Origin: Massilia sp. YIM B02769
GTDB lineage: Bacteria; Pseudomonadota; Gammaproteobacteria; Burkholderiales; Burkholderiaceae_D
Direction of reading: 5' to 3'
Assembly: GCF_030411995.1 (NCBI RefSeq)
Contig: NZ_JASNRC010000002.1
Coordinates: 451,233-515,232, forward strand
DNA: 64,000 bases
The notes under the pieces were generated by a model. It was not told where the DNA came from. It searched no databases and saw only the letters and a program-made list of their open reading frames with translations. This document shows, one piece after another, positions 54,306 through 61,882 of this stretch. The stretch's first letter is position 1, and each line of letters begins with the position of its first letter. Both the position numbers and the translations under genes were made by a program.

Positions 54306-55496
54306 GTGAAAATCGCAGTCCTCTCGCGCGACGAGCGCAACCTGATCGACCTGGCGCGCCAGTTGCGCAGCCGTCCCGGTCTTGATGAAGTCGACATGAT
54401 CGCCGGCACCCCGGCGCGCCTGTCGACCCTGGCCGACGACGCCATCCCCGACGTGCTGGTGGTGGACCAGCCGCGCCTGGACGCTGAAGACCTCGACCAG
54501 CTCGAACGCATCGGCCACCTATTCCCGCGCCTTGCCTTTATCGCGCTGTCGAACGACCTGTCCCAGGACTTCCTGCTGCGCGCCATGCGCGCCGGCGTGC
54601 GCGAAGTGCTGCCGGCCGCGCCCGGCGCGGCGGTGTTGATCCAGTCGCTCGACCGCATCGCCGAAAAGCTGGGCAGCCAGGGCGGTGCCCAGGGCAAGGT
54701 GCTCGCCTTTATCTCCTGCAAGGGCGGCAGCGGCTCGACCTTCCTGGCCACCAACCTGGCCTATGCCTTATCAAGCGGCGGCAGCAAGCGCGTGGCGCTG
54801 ATCGACATGAACCTGCAGTTCGGCGACGCCTCGCTGTTCGTCTCCGACACCAAGCCGCTGGCGACCCTGTCGGACGTGGCGACCCAGATCCACCGCCTCG
54901 ACCCCTCCTTCCTGGCCTCGAGCATGGTCGCCGTCACGCCGAATTACAGCATCCTGGCCGCGCCGTCCGACCCGGCCCATGCCAGCGACGTGAAACCCGA
55001 GCACATCGATGCCATCGTCAAGCTGGCGCGCCGCCAGTACGACTTCATCGTGCTCGACGTGGGCCGCAGCCTGGACCCGGTGAGCATCCGCGCGCTGGAC
55101 CACGCCGACACCATCTATCCGGTGCTGCAGATGACCCTGCCCTACATCCGCGACGGCAAGCGCCTCTTGACCGTGTTCCGCAATCTCGACTACGGCAAGG
55201 ACAAGGTCGAGCTGATCGTGAACCGCCACGACAACAACAGCGACATCCGCATGAAGGACCTGGAAGAGGCATTCGACGGCAGCACCTTGCGCACCGTGCC
55301 GAACCACTACGACGCCGCAGCGAAGTCGGTGAACCAGGGCGTGCCGGTCACGCGCCTGGCCCCAACCAGCCCGTTGAGCGCGGCCCTGATGGACATGGCG
55401 CGCGGCCTGACCGGCGAAGCGGCGCCGGCAGCGAGCGCCGGCCTGGTGGCGCGCCTGTTCAAGCGCCGTGCGACCGACAGGAAGGAAGCCGCATAA
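54306..55496 (+). CDS. tadZ: Pilus localisation ATPase-like protein TadZ/CpaE
   Basis: A 396-residue protein that places the Tad machine at its site in the cell. Residues 1-120 form an atypical receiver-like domain (DVLVVDQPRLD, ALSNDLSQDFLL). The rest is a MinD/ParA-like domain starting VLAFISCKGGSGSTFLATNL. The signature Lys139 is kept, but the P-loop Lys is Ser144 (GSGST instead of GSGKT), as reported for several TadZ proteins, so ATP may be bound with weak or no hydrolysis. It is followed directly by tadA, whose ATG overlaps its TAA. Confidence 0.87.
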   Translation: MKIAVLSRDERNLIDLARQLRSRPGLDEVDMIAGTPARLSTLADDAIPDVLVVDQPRLDAEDLDQLERIGHLFPRLAFIALSNDLSQDFLLRAMRAGVREVLPAAPGAAVLIQSLDRIAEKLGSQGGAQGKVLAFISCKGGSGSTFLATNLAYALSSGGSKRVALIDMNLQFGDASLFVSDTKPLATLSDVATQIHRLDPSFLASSMVAVTPNYSILAAPSDPAHASDVKPEHIDAIVKLARRQYDFIVLDVGRSLDPVSIRALDHADTIYPVLQMTLPYIRDGKRLLTVFRNLDYGKDKVELIVNRHDNNSDIRMKDLEEAFDGSTLRTVPNHYDAAAKSVNQGVPVTRLAPTSPLSAALMDMARGLTGEAAPAASAGLVARLFKRRATDRKEAA

Positions 55497-56851
55497 TGAA
55501 TATGAGCATGAGCCTGCCCACCGCCTCGCTGCGCGAACGCCTCGGCAACAGCGCACCGAAGCCGAACGCGCAGCGCGGCCCGATCGACAACCGCGCCTAC
55601 CACCAGCTGAAAAGCCGCATCCACGAAGCCCTGCTCGACCGCATCGACCTGGAAAGCATGCAGCGCCTGTCGCAGGACCAGATCCGCGCCGAGCTGCGTT
55701 TGCTGGTCGAGCGCCTGCTGGAAGAAGAGCTGGTCGTCATCAACGACGCCGAGCGCAAGACCCTGACGCGCGACATCCAGAACGAGATGCTGGGCCTGGG
55801 TCCACTGGAGCCGCTGCTGGAAGACCCGACTGTCTCGGACATCCTGGTCAACACCCACAAGCAGGTGTATGTGGAACGGCGCGGCAAGCTGGAGCTGACC
55901 GACGTCACCTTCACCGACGAAGCCCACCTGATGAAGATCATCGACAAGATCGTCTCGCGCGTGGGCCGCCGCATCGACGAGTCGAGCCCGATGGTCGACG
56001 CCCGCCTGCCGGACGGCTCGCGCGTGAACGCGATCATCCCGCCGCTGGCGATCGACGGCGCCGTGATGTCGATCCGCCGCTTCTCGGCCGACCCGCTGCG
56101 CCTGGCCGACCTGGTAGCCTACGGCAGCATGACGGCCGACATGGCCGAGGTGCTGCAAGGCCTGGGCAAGGCCAAGGTGAACATCCTGATCTCGGGCGGC
56201 ACCGGCTCCGGCAAGACCACCATGCTCAACGTGATCTCCGGCTTCATCGGCGCCAGCGAGCGCATCGTGACGGTGGAAGACGCGGCCGAACTGCAGCTGC
56301 AGCAGCCGCACGTGGTGCGCCTGGAAACCCGCCCCGAGAACATCGAGGGCAAGGGCGAAGTCACCCAGCGCGCGCTGGTACGCAACGCCCTGCGGATGCG
56401 CCCGGACCGCATCATCCTGGGCGAGGTGCGCGGCGCCGAGGCGCTCGACATGCTGGGCGCGATGAACACCGGCCACGAAGGCTCGATGGCGACCATCCAT
56501 GCGAATACCCCGCGCGACGCCCTGACGCGCCTGGAGAACATGATCAGCATGGCCGCCGGCACCCTGCCGCCGAAGGCCATGCGCCAGCAGATCAGCTCCG
56601 CCGTCGGCGTGGTGGTGCAGGTGGCGCGCCTGACCGACGGCAAGCGCCGCGTGCTGTCGATCTCGGAAGTGACCGGCATGGAAGGCGACGTCATCACCAT
56701 GCAGGAGATCTTTGCGTACAAGCAGACCGGCGTGGCGGACGATGGCACCGTGCTTGGCCATGCGAGCGCCACCGGCGTGCGTCCGCGCTTTGCCGAACGC
56801 CTGCGCACGTTTGGCGTGAACCTGGCGCCGCAGGTCTTCGAGCCGCGCTGA
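55496..56851 (+). CDS. tadA: Tad secretion ATPase TadA/CpaF
   Basis: A 451-residue cytoplasmic hexameric ATPase of the type II/IV secretion family that powers pilus assembly. The N-terminal helical domain (about 35-110) is followed by [20 protein letters not shown] and the core with Walker A GGTGSGKT (234-241), the Asp box [19 protein letters not shown], Walker [13 protein letters not shown] and the His box [25 protein letters not shown] is upstream of the ATG, which overlaps the tadZ stop. The TGA overlaps the tadB ATG. Confidence 0.93.
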   Translation: MNMSMSLPTASLRERLGNSAPKPNAQRGPIDNRAYHQLKSRIHEALLDRIDLESMQRLSQDQIRAELRLLVERLLEEELVVINDAERKTLTRDIQNEMLGLGPLEPLLEDPTVSDILVNTHKQVYVERRGKLELTDVTFTDEAHLMKIIDKIVSRVGRRIDESSPMVDARLPDGSRVNAIIPPLAIDGAVMSIRRFSADPLRLADLVAYGSMTADMAEVLQGLGKAKVNILISGGTGSGKTTMLNVISGFIGASERIVTVEDAAELQLQQPHVVRLETRPENIEGKGEVTQRALVRNALRMRPDRIILGEVRGAEALDMLGAMNTGHEGSMATIHANTPRDALTRLENMISMAAGTLPPKAMRQQISSAVGVVVQVARLTDGKRRVLSISEVTGMEGDVITMQEIFAYKQTGVADDGTVLGHASATGVRPRFAERLRTFGVNLAPQVFEPR

Positions 56852-57825
56852 TGAACACGACCTTCCTTCTCTTCATCGTGCTGCTGTTCGCGGCCGTGAT
56901 GCTGCTGGTCTGGGGCATCTGGACCGGCTGGCAAGTCCACCGCAGCCCGGAAGCCGAGCGTATCGCGCGCCGCCTGCGCAGCGTGATCGGCAACGAGGTA
57001 CGCCAGTCCGACATCACCATCGTCAAGGAGCGGCGCCTGAGCGAGAACCCGGAGTTCGATGCCCTGCTGCGCCGCCTGCCGGGCGTGCGCACACTGGACC
57101 GCATGCTGGTCCAGGCCGGCGCGAAGGGCTTGGTTGCCGGCCTGCTCGCCATGTGCGGCGGCGCCTTTGCAATCGGCCTGCTGCTGGCACTGGTGCTGCG
57201 CCTGCCCTTCCCCGGCGTGCTGGCCTGCGCGGCGGCGGGCGCCGGCTTGCCGCTGCTGCGCCTGAACCGTGCACGTGAGGCACGCCTGGCGCAGTTCGAG
57301 CGCCAGCTGCCCGACGCGCTGGACATGATGAGCCGCGCGATCCGCGCCGGCCATGCCTTCCCGACCGCGTTGAAACTGGTGGCCGACGAAGTGGCGGCGC
57401 CGCTGGGCGAGGAATTCAAGGCCGCCTTCGACGAGGTCAACTTCGGCGTGGCCATGGCCGACGCCCTCGGCAGCCTGGCCGGGCGCGTGCCGTCGATGGA
57501 CCTGCAGTACTTCGTGGTCGCGGTGCTGATCCAGCGCGAGAGCGGCGGCAACCTGACGGAATTGCTGTCCTCGATCAGCGCGATCATCCGCGACCGCCAG
57601 AAGCTGGCCGGCCAGGTGCGCGTGCTGTCGGCCGAGGGCCGCATCTCGGCCTGGGTGCTGTGCCTGCTGCCCTTCGGCGCGGGCGCGATGATGACGGCCG
57701 CGAATCCGCAGACCATGAGTGTGCTCTGGACCGATCCGGCCGGACGCAAGATGCTGGGCGCCGCGGCGGTGATGATGGTGGTTGGGGTGCTGGCGATCCG
57801 CAAGATCGTGCGCATCCGCATGTAG
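56851..57825 (+). CDS. tadB: Tad inner-membrane platform protein TadB
   Basis: A 324-residue membrane protein with two N-terminal helical segments ([19 protein letters not shown] and about 90-135), the T2SF core ([39 protein letters not shown]) and two C-terminal helices. With TadC it forms the inner-membrane platform that TadA drives. It is coupled to tadA by overlap and ends six bases before tadC. Confidence 0.92.
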   Translation: MNTTFLLFIVLLFAAVMLLVWGIWTGWQVHRSPEAERIARRLRSVIGNEVRQSDITIVKERRLSENPEFDALLRRLPGVRTLDRMLVQAGAKGLVAGLLAMCGGAFAIGLLLALVLRLPFPGVLACAAAGAGLPLLRLNRAREARLAQFERQLPDALDMMSRAIRAGHAFPTALKLVADEVAAPLGEEFKAAFDEVNFGVAMADALGSLAGRVPSMDLQYFVVAVLIQRESGGNLTELLSSISAIIRDRQKLAGQVRVLSAEGRISAWVLCLLPFGAGAMMTAANPQTMSVLWTDPAGRKMLGAAAVMMVVGVLAIRKIVRIRM

Positions 57826-57831
57826 AGAACG

Positions 57832-58791
57832 ATGATGAACAAGTCCCAGATCCTGTTCTTGGCCCTGATGTTCGTGCTGGTGTTCGGCGCGAGCGTGCTG
57901 GCCCTGCTTTTGATGACGCGCGACCCGGTCAAGGCGCGCCTGTCGAACCTGGACGAGCGCGAAGCCGGCACGGCGAGCCTGGACGCCGAGGCTGCCGGCG
58001 GCGGCTGGCTGGAGCGCCTGGCGCGCCTGGCCGCGCCGCTGGCCAAGCTGTCGGTACCGGCCGAAGGCTGGGAGAGCTCGCCGATGCGCCTGCGCTTCAT
58101 CAACGCCGGCTGGCGCGACCCGGGCACGCCCGGCCTGTTCCACGCCGGGAAGACCGCGCTCACGCTCGGCCTGCCGTTGCTGGTCTTCCTGCTGCTGCCG
58201 CACGACGGCACGCGCCCGGCCGGGCTGACCTTCCTGTGGCTGGTCGGCGCGGCCGCCTGCGGCTACTACGCACCCGACATCGTGCTCAAGCGCCGCGTGA
58301 CACTGCGCCAGCGCGAGATCTTCGAGAGCTTCCCGGATGCGCTGGATTTGATGACGGTATGCGTGGAAGCCGGCCTGGCGATGGACGCCGCGCTGGGACG
58401 CGTGGGCGCCGAGATCGGCCTGAAGTCGCCGGTGCTGGCCGAGGAGCTGCAATTGGTGACGCTGGAAATGCGCGCCGGCAGCGGCAAGGACAAGGCGCTG
58501 CGCAACCTGGCCCTGCGCACCGGGGTCGAGGATGTGGACGCGCTGGTCAAGATGCTGATCCAGGCCGACCGTTTTGGTACCAGCGTCGGCACGGCGCTGC
58601 GCGTGCAGTCGGAACAGCTGCGCACACGGCGGCGCCAGCTGATCGAGGAGAACGCGGCGAAGATCGCGACCAAGCTGCTGTTTCCGCTGATTTTCTTCAT
58701 TTTCCCGGCCTTGCTGGTGGTGCTGCTTGGGCCGGCGTGCCTGCAGATCTTGCGCGCAGTGATCCCCGTGATGGCAAACGGCGCGTCATAA
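57832..58791 (+). CDS. tadC: Tad inner-membrane platform protein TadC
   Basis: A 319-residue paralogue of TadB with the same layout: an N-terminal helix, a pair of helices at about 105-150, the T2SF core ([39 protein letters not shown]), and C-terminal helices ([20 protein letters not shown]). It begins ATGATG, with AGAGAA upstream. It is the last tad gene here: no TadD-type TPR lipoprotein follows, and the operon runs into repeat A7. Confidence 0.92.
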   Translation: MMNKSQILFLALMFVLVFGASVLALLLMTRDPVKARLSNLDEREAGTASLDAEAAGGGWLERLARLAAPLAKLSVPAEGWESSPMRLRFINAGWRDPGTPGLFHAGKTALTLGLPLLVFLLLPHDGTRPAGLTFLWLVGAAACGYYAPDIVLKRRVTLRQREIFESFPDALDLMTVCVEAGLAMDAALGRVGAEIGLKSPVLAEELQLVTLEMRAGSGKDKALRNLALRTGVEDVDALVKMLIQADRFGTSVGTALRVQSEQLRTRRRQLIEENAAKIATKLLFPLIFFIFPALLVVLLGPACLQILRAVIPVMANGAS

Positions 58792-58808
58792 AACCCGGAT
58801 CGTCAACC

Positions 58809-58993
58809 GTACGGTGGGCACTCCGTGCCCACGCGGCTACGCACATATCCGTAGTCAGCGACAGTGAGAGATCGCCCGCAAAGCATGCGATGGACGGTGC
58901 TGCGTGGCCAAGATTACCGACAGCGGGCGACAAATCACGGCACGAAGTGCAAGGACACGCACGTACCGCGTGGGCACGGAGTGCCCACCGTAC
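58809..58993. repeat. Family A paired palindromic repeat (A7)
   Basis: Arms at 58809-58836 (GTACGGTGGGCACTCCGTG...) and 58966-58993 are exact inverted copies, the same length apart (185 bases end to end) as in A2. It accounts for half of the 362-base gap between tadC and the first M1 peptidase. The remaining 58994-59153 is AT-richer and should contain the peptidase promoter, but no convincing -35/-10 pair was found. Confidence 0.9.
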
Positions 58994-59153
58994 GGGAAAC
59001 GTTCGCGCCACATCATCAACGGACACGCCAGCGAACATTCCCCCCGTCGCATCCCCGCCTCATGTATCAGCTTTTTTACAAATCAGCCAAGGCTTGCTCG
59101 AAAGATACGATTAGAATACTTTCTCCAAAATCCATCATAAAAACAGGGGAAAC

Positions 59154-61553
59154 ATGATCCGTTTGCCACTCGCGCTGGCGGCGCTATGCCTCGGCGCGTC
59201 CGCCTTTGCGGCCGAACCTTTCGACGACAAGTTCCGCCAGCTCGACGAGCTGCTGCCGACCGCAACGACGATCCGCACCGCCTCCGGCGCCCCTGGCCAC
59301 GCCTACTGGCAGCAGCGCGCCGACTACACGATCCGCGCCACCCTGGACGAAGCCAACCGCGCGATCCGCGGCGCCGAGACCATCACGTATCACAACAACT
59401 CCCCTGATACGCTGAACTACCTCTGGCTGCAGCTCGACCAGAACATCTACAAGCCCGACTCCGGCGCGCGCCGCACCGCCACCTCGGTCCCGCGCGACGC
59501 CTGGGCCAAGCCGCGCAGCCCGGAAGAAGGCATGAAGTTCGACGCCCTGCGCACGACCTTCGAGGGCCTGACGTTCGACGGCGGCTTCAAGATCACCGGC
59601 GTGAAGGCCGGCGGCCGCCAGCTGGCCCACACCATCAACGGCACGATGATGCGCATCGACTTGCCGACGCCCCTGAAGCCGGGCCAGCGCTTCGCCTTCG
59701 AGGTCGAGTGGAACTACAAGATCAACGAGCAGAAGGTGCTCGGCGGCCGCTCGGGCTACGAGAAGTTTGACGAAGACAAGAACGACCTGTTCGAGATCGC
59801 CCAGTGGTTCCCGCGCATGGCGGCCTACTACGACGTGTATGGCTGGCAGCACAAGCAGTTCCTGGGCGCCGGCGAATTCACGCTCGAATTCGGCGACTAC
59901 GATGTCGAGATCACGGTCCCGGCCGACCACATCGTCGCCTCGACCGGCGTGCTGCAGAACCCGGGTTCGGTCCTGACCGCCGCCCAGCGCGACCGCCTGG
60001 CCAAGGCCAAGAATTCGAAGAAGCCGGTGGTGATCGTGACCCAGGCCGAGGCGGAAGCCGCCGAGAAATCGAAAGCCACCACCACCAAGACCTGGCGCTT
60101 CAAGGCGAAAAACGTGCGCGACTTCGCGTTCGCGTCGAGCCGCAAGTTCATCTGGGACGCCCAGGGCATGAAGAGCGGCGACACCGACGTGATGGCGATG
60201 TCCTACTATCCGAAGGAAGGCAATCCGCTGTGGGAGCAGTACTCGACCCAGGCGATCGTCCACACCATCGAGCAGTACAACAAGTATTCCTTCGACTATC
60301 CGTATCCGACCGCGATCTCGGTGAACGGCCCGGTGGGCGGCATGGAATACCCGATGATCTCGTTCAACGGCCCGCGTCCGACCAAGGACAAGAAGACCGG
60401 CGAGCTGACCTACTCGAAGCGCACCAAGTATGGCCTGATCGGCGTGATCATCCATGAAGTGGGCCACAACTACTTCCCGATGATCGTCAACTCCGACGAG
60501 CGCCAGTGGACCTGGATGGACGAGGGCCTGAACTCCTTTGTGCAGACCCTGGCCCAGGAAGCCTGGGAAGAGCAGTGGCCGGAGATGCGCGGCGAACCGC
60601 GCCTGATCACCGACTACATGAAGAGCCGCAACCAGGTGCCGATCATGACCAACTCGGAGTCGGTCCTCCAGTTCGGCAACAACGCCTACGCCAAGCCGGC
60701 CGCCGCCCTGACCGTGCTGCGCGAGACGGTGCTCGGCCGCGACCTGTTCGACTTCGCCTTCCGCGAATACGCCCAGCGCTGGAAATTCAAGCGCCCGACC
60801 CCGGCCGACTTCTTCCGCACCATGGAAGACGCCTCGGGTACGGACCTCGACTGGTTCTGGCGCGGCTGGTTCTACACCACCGACCCGGTGGACGTGAGCA
60901 TCGACGGCATCAGCGAGTACACCATCAGCTCGCAGAATCCGGAAACCGAGAAAGCCTGGCGCCGCAAGCTGCGCGATGCCGAGCCTGTATCGTTGACCGA
61001 CCAGCGCAACAAGGGCATGCCGCGCCGCGTGGATGCGCACCCCGAGCTGAAGGACTTCTACAACGAGCACGACGACTTCACCGTCACGAATGCCGACCGC
61101 AACAAGTTCAACGAACAGCAAGAGAAGCTGGAAGACTGGGAAAAGGCGCTGCTCTCGTCGGGCAAGCATTTGTACCTGGTCGACTTCACCAACGTCGGCG
61201 GCCTGGTGACGCCGCTGGTGCTGGAGATCCAGCTCGCGAGCGGCAAGAAGTACATCGAGCGCATTCCGGCTGAAGTGTGGCGTTACTCGCCGAAGAAGAT
61301 CACGAAATTGATCGTCACCGACGAGCCGATGACGGGTCTGGTCCAGGACCCGTACTGGGAAACTGCCGACATCGACCAGAGCAACAACGCCTGGCCGCGC
61401 AAGCTGACCCCGTCGCGCCTGGAACTGTTCAAAACCGAACGCGGTGGCAATGACCTGATGAAGGACTTCAATACCAAGCTGAAGACGAAGGAAGAGAAGG
61501 ACGCCGCTGCGAAAGAAGAGCCGAAGAAGGAGACGGTGCCGCCGGTGCAGTAA
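59154..61553 (+). CDS. Secreted M1-family metallopeptidase, copy 1
   Basis: A 799-residue zinc peptidase. A Sec signal (ending ASAFAA) precedes an N-terminal beta-saddle domain like that of aminopeptidase N (about 50-300), the catalytic domain, and a C-terminal region ending in a Lys/Glu-rich tail. The zinc site is HEVGHN at 434-439, with Glu457 in WMDEGLNSF giving the M1 spacing HExxH-x18-E. The GGMEYPMISF segment stands where GAMEN binds the peptide N-terminus, so a change from classical aminopeptidases is visible. It probably trims peptides in the periplasm or outside. AGGGGAAAC precedes the ATG. A paralogue follows after 329 bases. Confidence 0.88.
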   Translation: MIRLPLALAALCLGASAFAAEPFDDKFRQLDELLPTATTIRTASGAPGHAYWQQRADYTIRATLDEANRAIRGAETITYHNNSPDTLNYLWLQLDQNIYKPDSGARRTATSVPRDAWAKPRSPEEGMKFDALRTTFEGLTFDGGFKITGVKAGGRQLAHTINGTMMRIDLPTPLKPGQRFAFEVEWNYKINEQKVLGGRSGYEKFDEDKNDLFEIAQWFPRMAAYYDVYGWQHKQFLGAGEFTLEFGDYDVEITVPADHIVASTGVLQNPGSVLTAAQRDRLAKAKNSKKPVVIVTQAEAEAAEKSKATTTKTWRFKAKNVRDFAFASSRKFIWDAQGMKSGDTDVMAMSYYPKEGNPLWEQYSTQAIVHTIEQYNKYSFDYPYPTAISVNGPVGGMEYPMISFNGPRPTKDKKTGELTYSKRTKYGLIGVIIHEVGHNYFPMIVNSDERQWTWMDEGLNSFVQTLAQEAWEEQWPEMRGEPRLITDYMKSRNQVPIMTNSESVLQFGNNAYAKPAAALTVLRETVLGRDLFDFAFREYAQRWKFKRPTPADFFRTMEDASGTDLDWFWRGWFYTTDPVDVSIDGISEYTISSQNPETEKAWRRKLRDAEPVSLTDQRNKGMPRRVDAHPELKDFYNEHDDFTVTNADRNKFNEQQEKLEDWEKALLSSGKHLYLVDFTNVGGLVTPLVLEIQLASGKKYIERIPAEVWRYSPKKITKLIVTDEPMTGLVQDPYWETADIDQSNNAWPRKLTPSRLELFKTERGGNDLMKDFNTKLKTKEEKDAAAKEEPKKETVPPVQ

Positions 61554-61610
61554 ATCGGGTTGTTGGCCGATGCGGGCCGCAGGTTGTACTCGGGCCGCGA
61601 GCCTTGACCC

Positions 61611-61814
61611 GTACGGTGGGCACTCCGTGCCCACGCGGTACGCACGGTTCCGCGAGCCCGCTGCCGCAAGGTGTCACTCGAAACGCTTGCAACGGCCTGC
61701 GGCCCTGCTTGATGTGTCGAGCGGGTCATCACCGCCAACACAAACATCACACGCACGTAACCGCGTGGGCAGTGGGGCCGGCTAAATGCCGGCACCACAA
61801 AGTGCCCACCGTAC
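61611..61814. repeat. Family A paired palindromic repeat with nested insertion (A8)
   Basis: The left arm at 61611-61638 is canonical. The right arm begins CCGCGTGGGCA at 61761 and resumes AGTGCCCACCGTAC at 61801-61814, but its 3-base loop is replaced by 29 bases (61772-61800) that are themselves an inverted repeat: GCCGGC-TAAAT-GCCGGC with GTGG/CCAC outer bases. This looks like one palindromic element inserted into the loop of another. Confidence 0.88.
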
Positions 61815-61822
61815 GATCCAAG

Positions 61823-61865
61823 CCGGTGGTCGCGCATAGAGCGCGGCCACCGGTTGTTTTGTTTT
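61823..61865 (+). terminator. Terminator-like hairpin just before the second M1 gene
   Basis: CCGGTGGTCGCGC (61823-61835) and GCGCGGCCACCGG (61841-61853) form a 13-bp stem with one G-U pair and a 5-base loop, followed by TTGTTTTGTTTT. It should end transcripts of the first peptidase gene. The next ATG lies only 17 bases past it, so the second gene depends on readthrough or has an unusually placed start. Confidence 0.85.
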
Positions 61866-61882
61866 AAACGAAGCGACAATTC

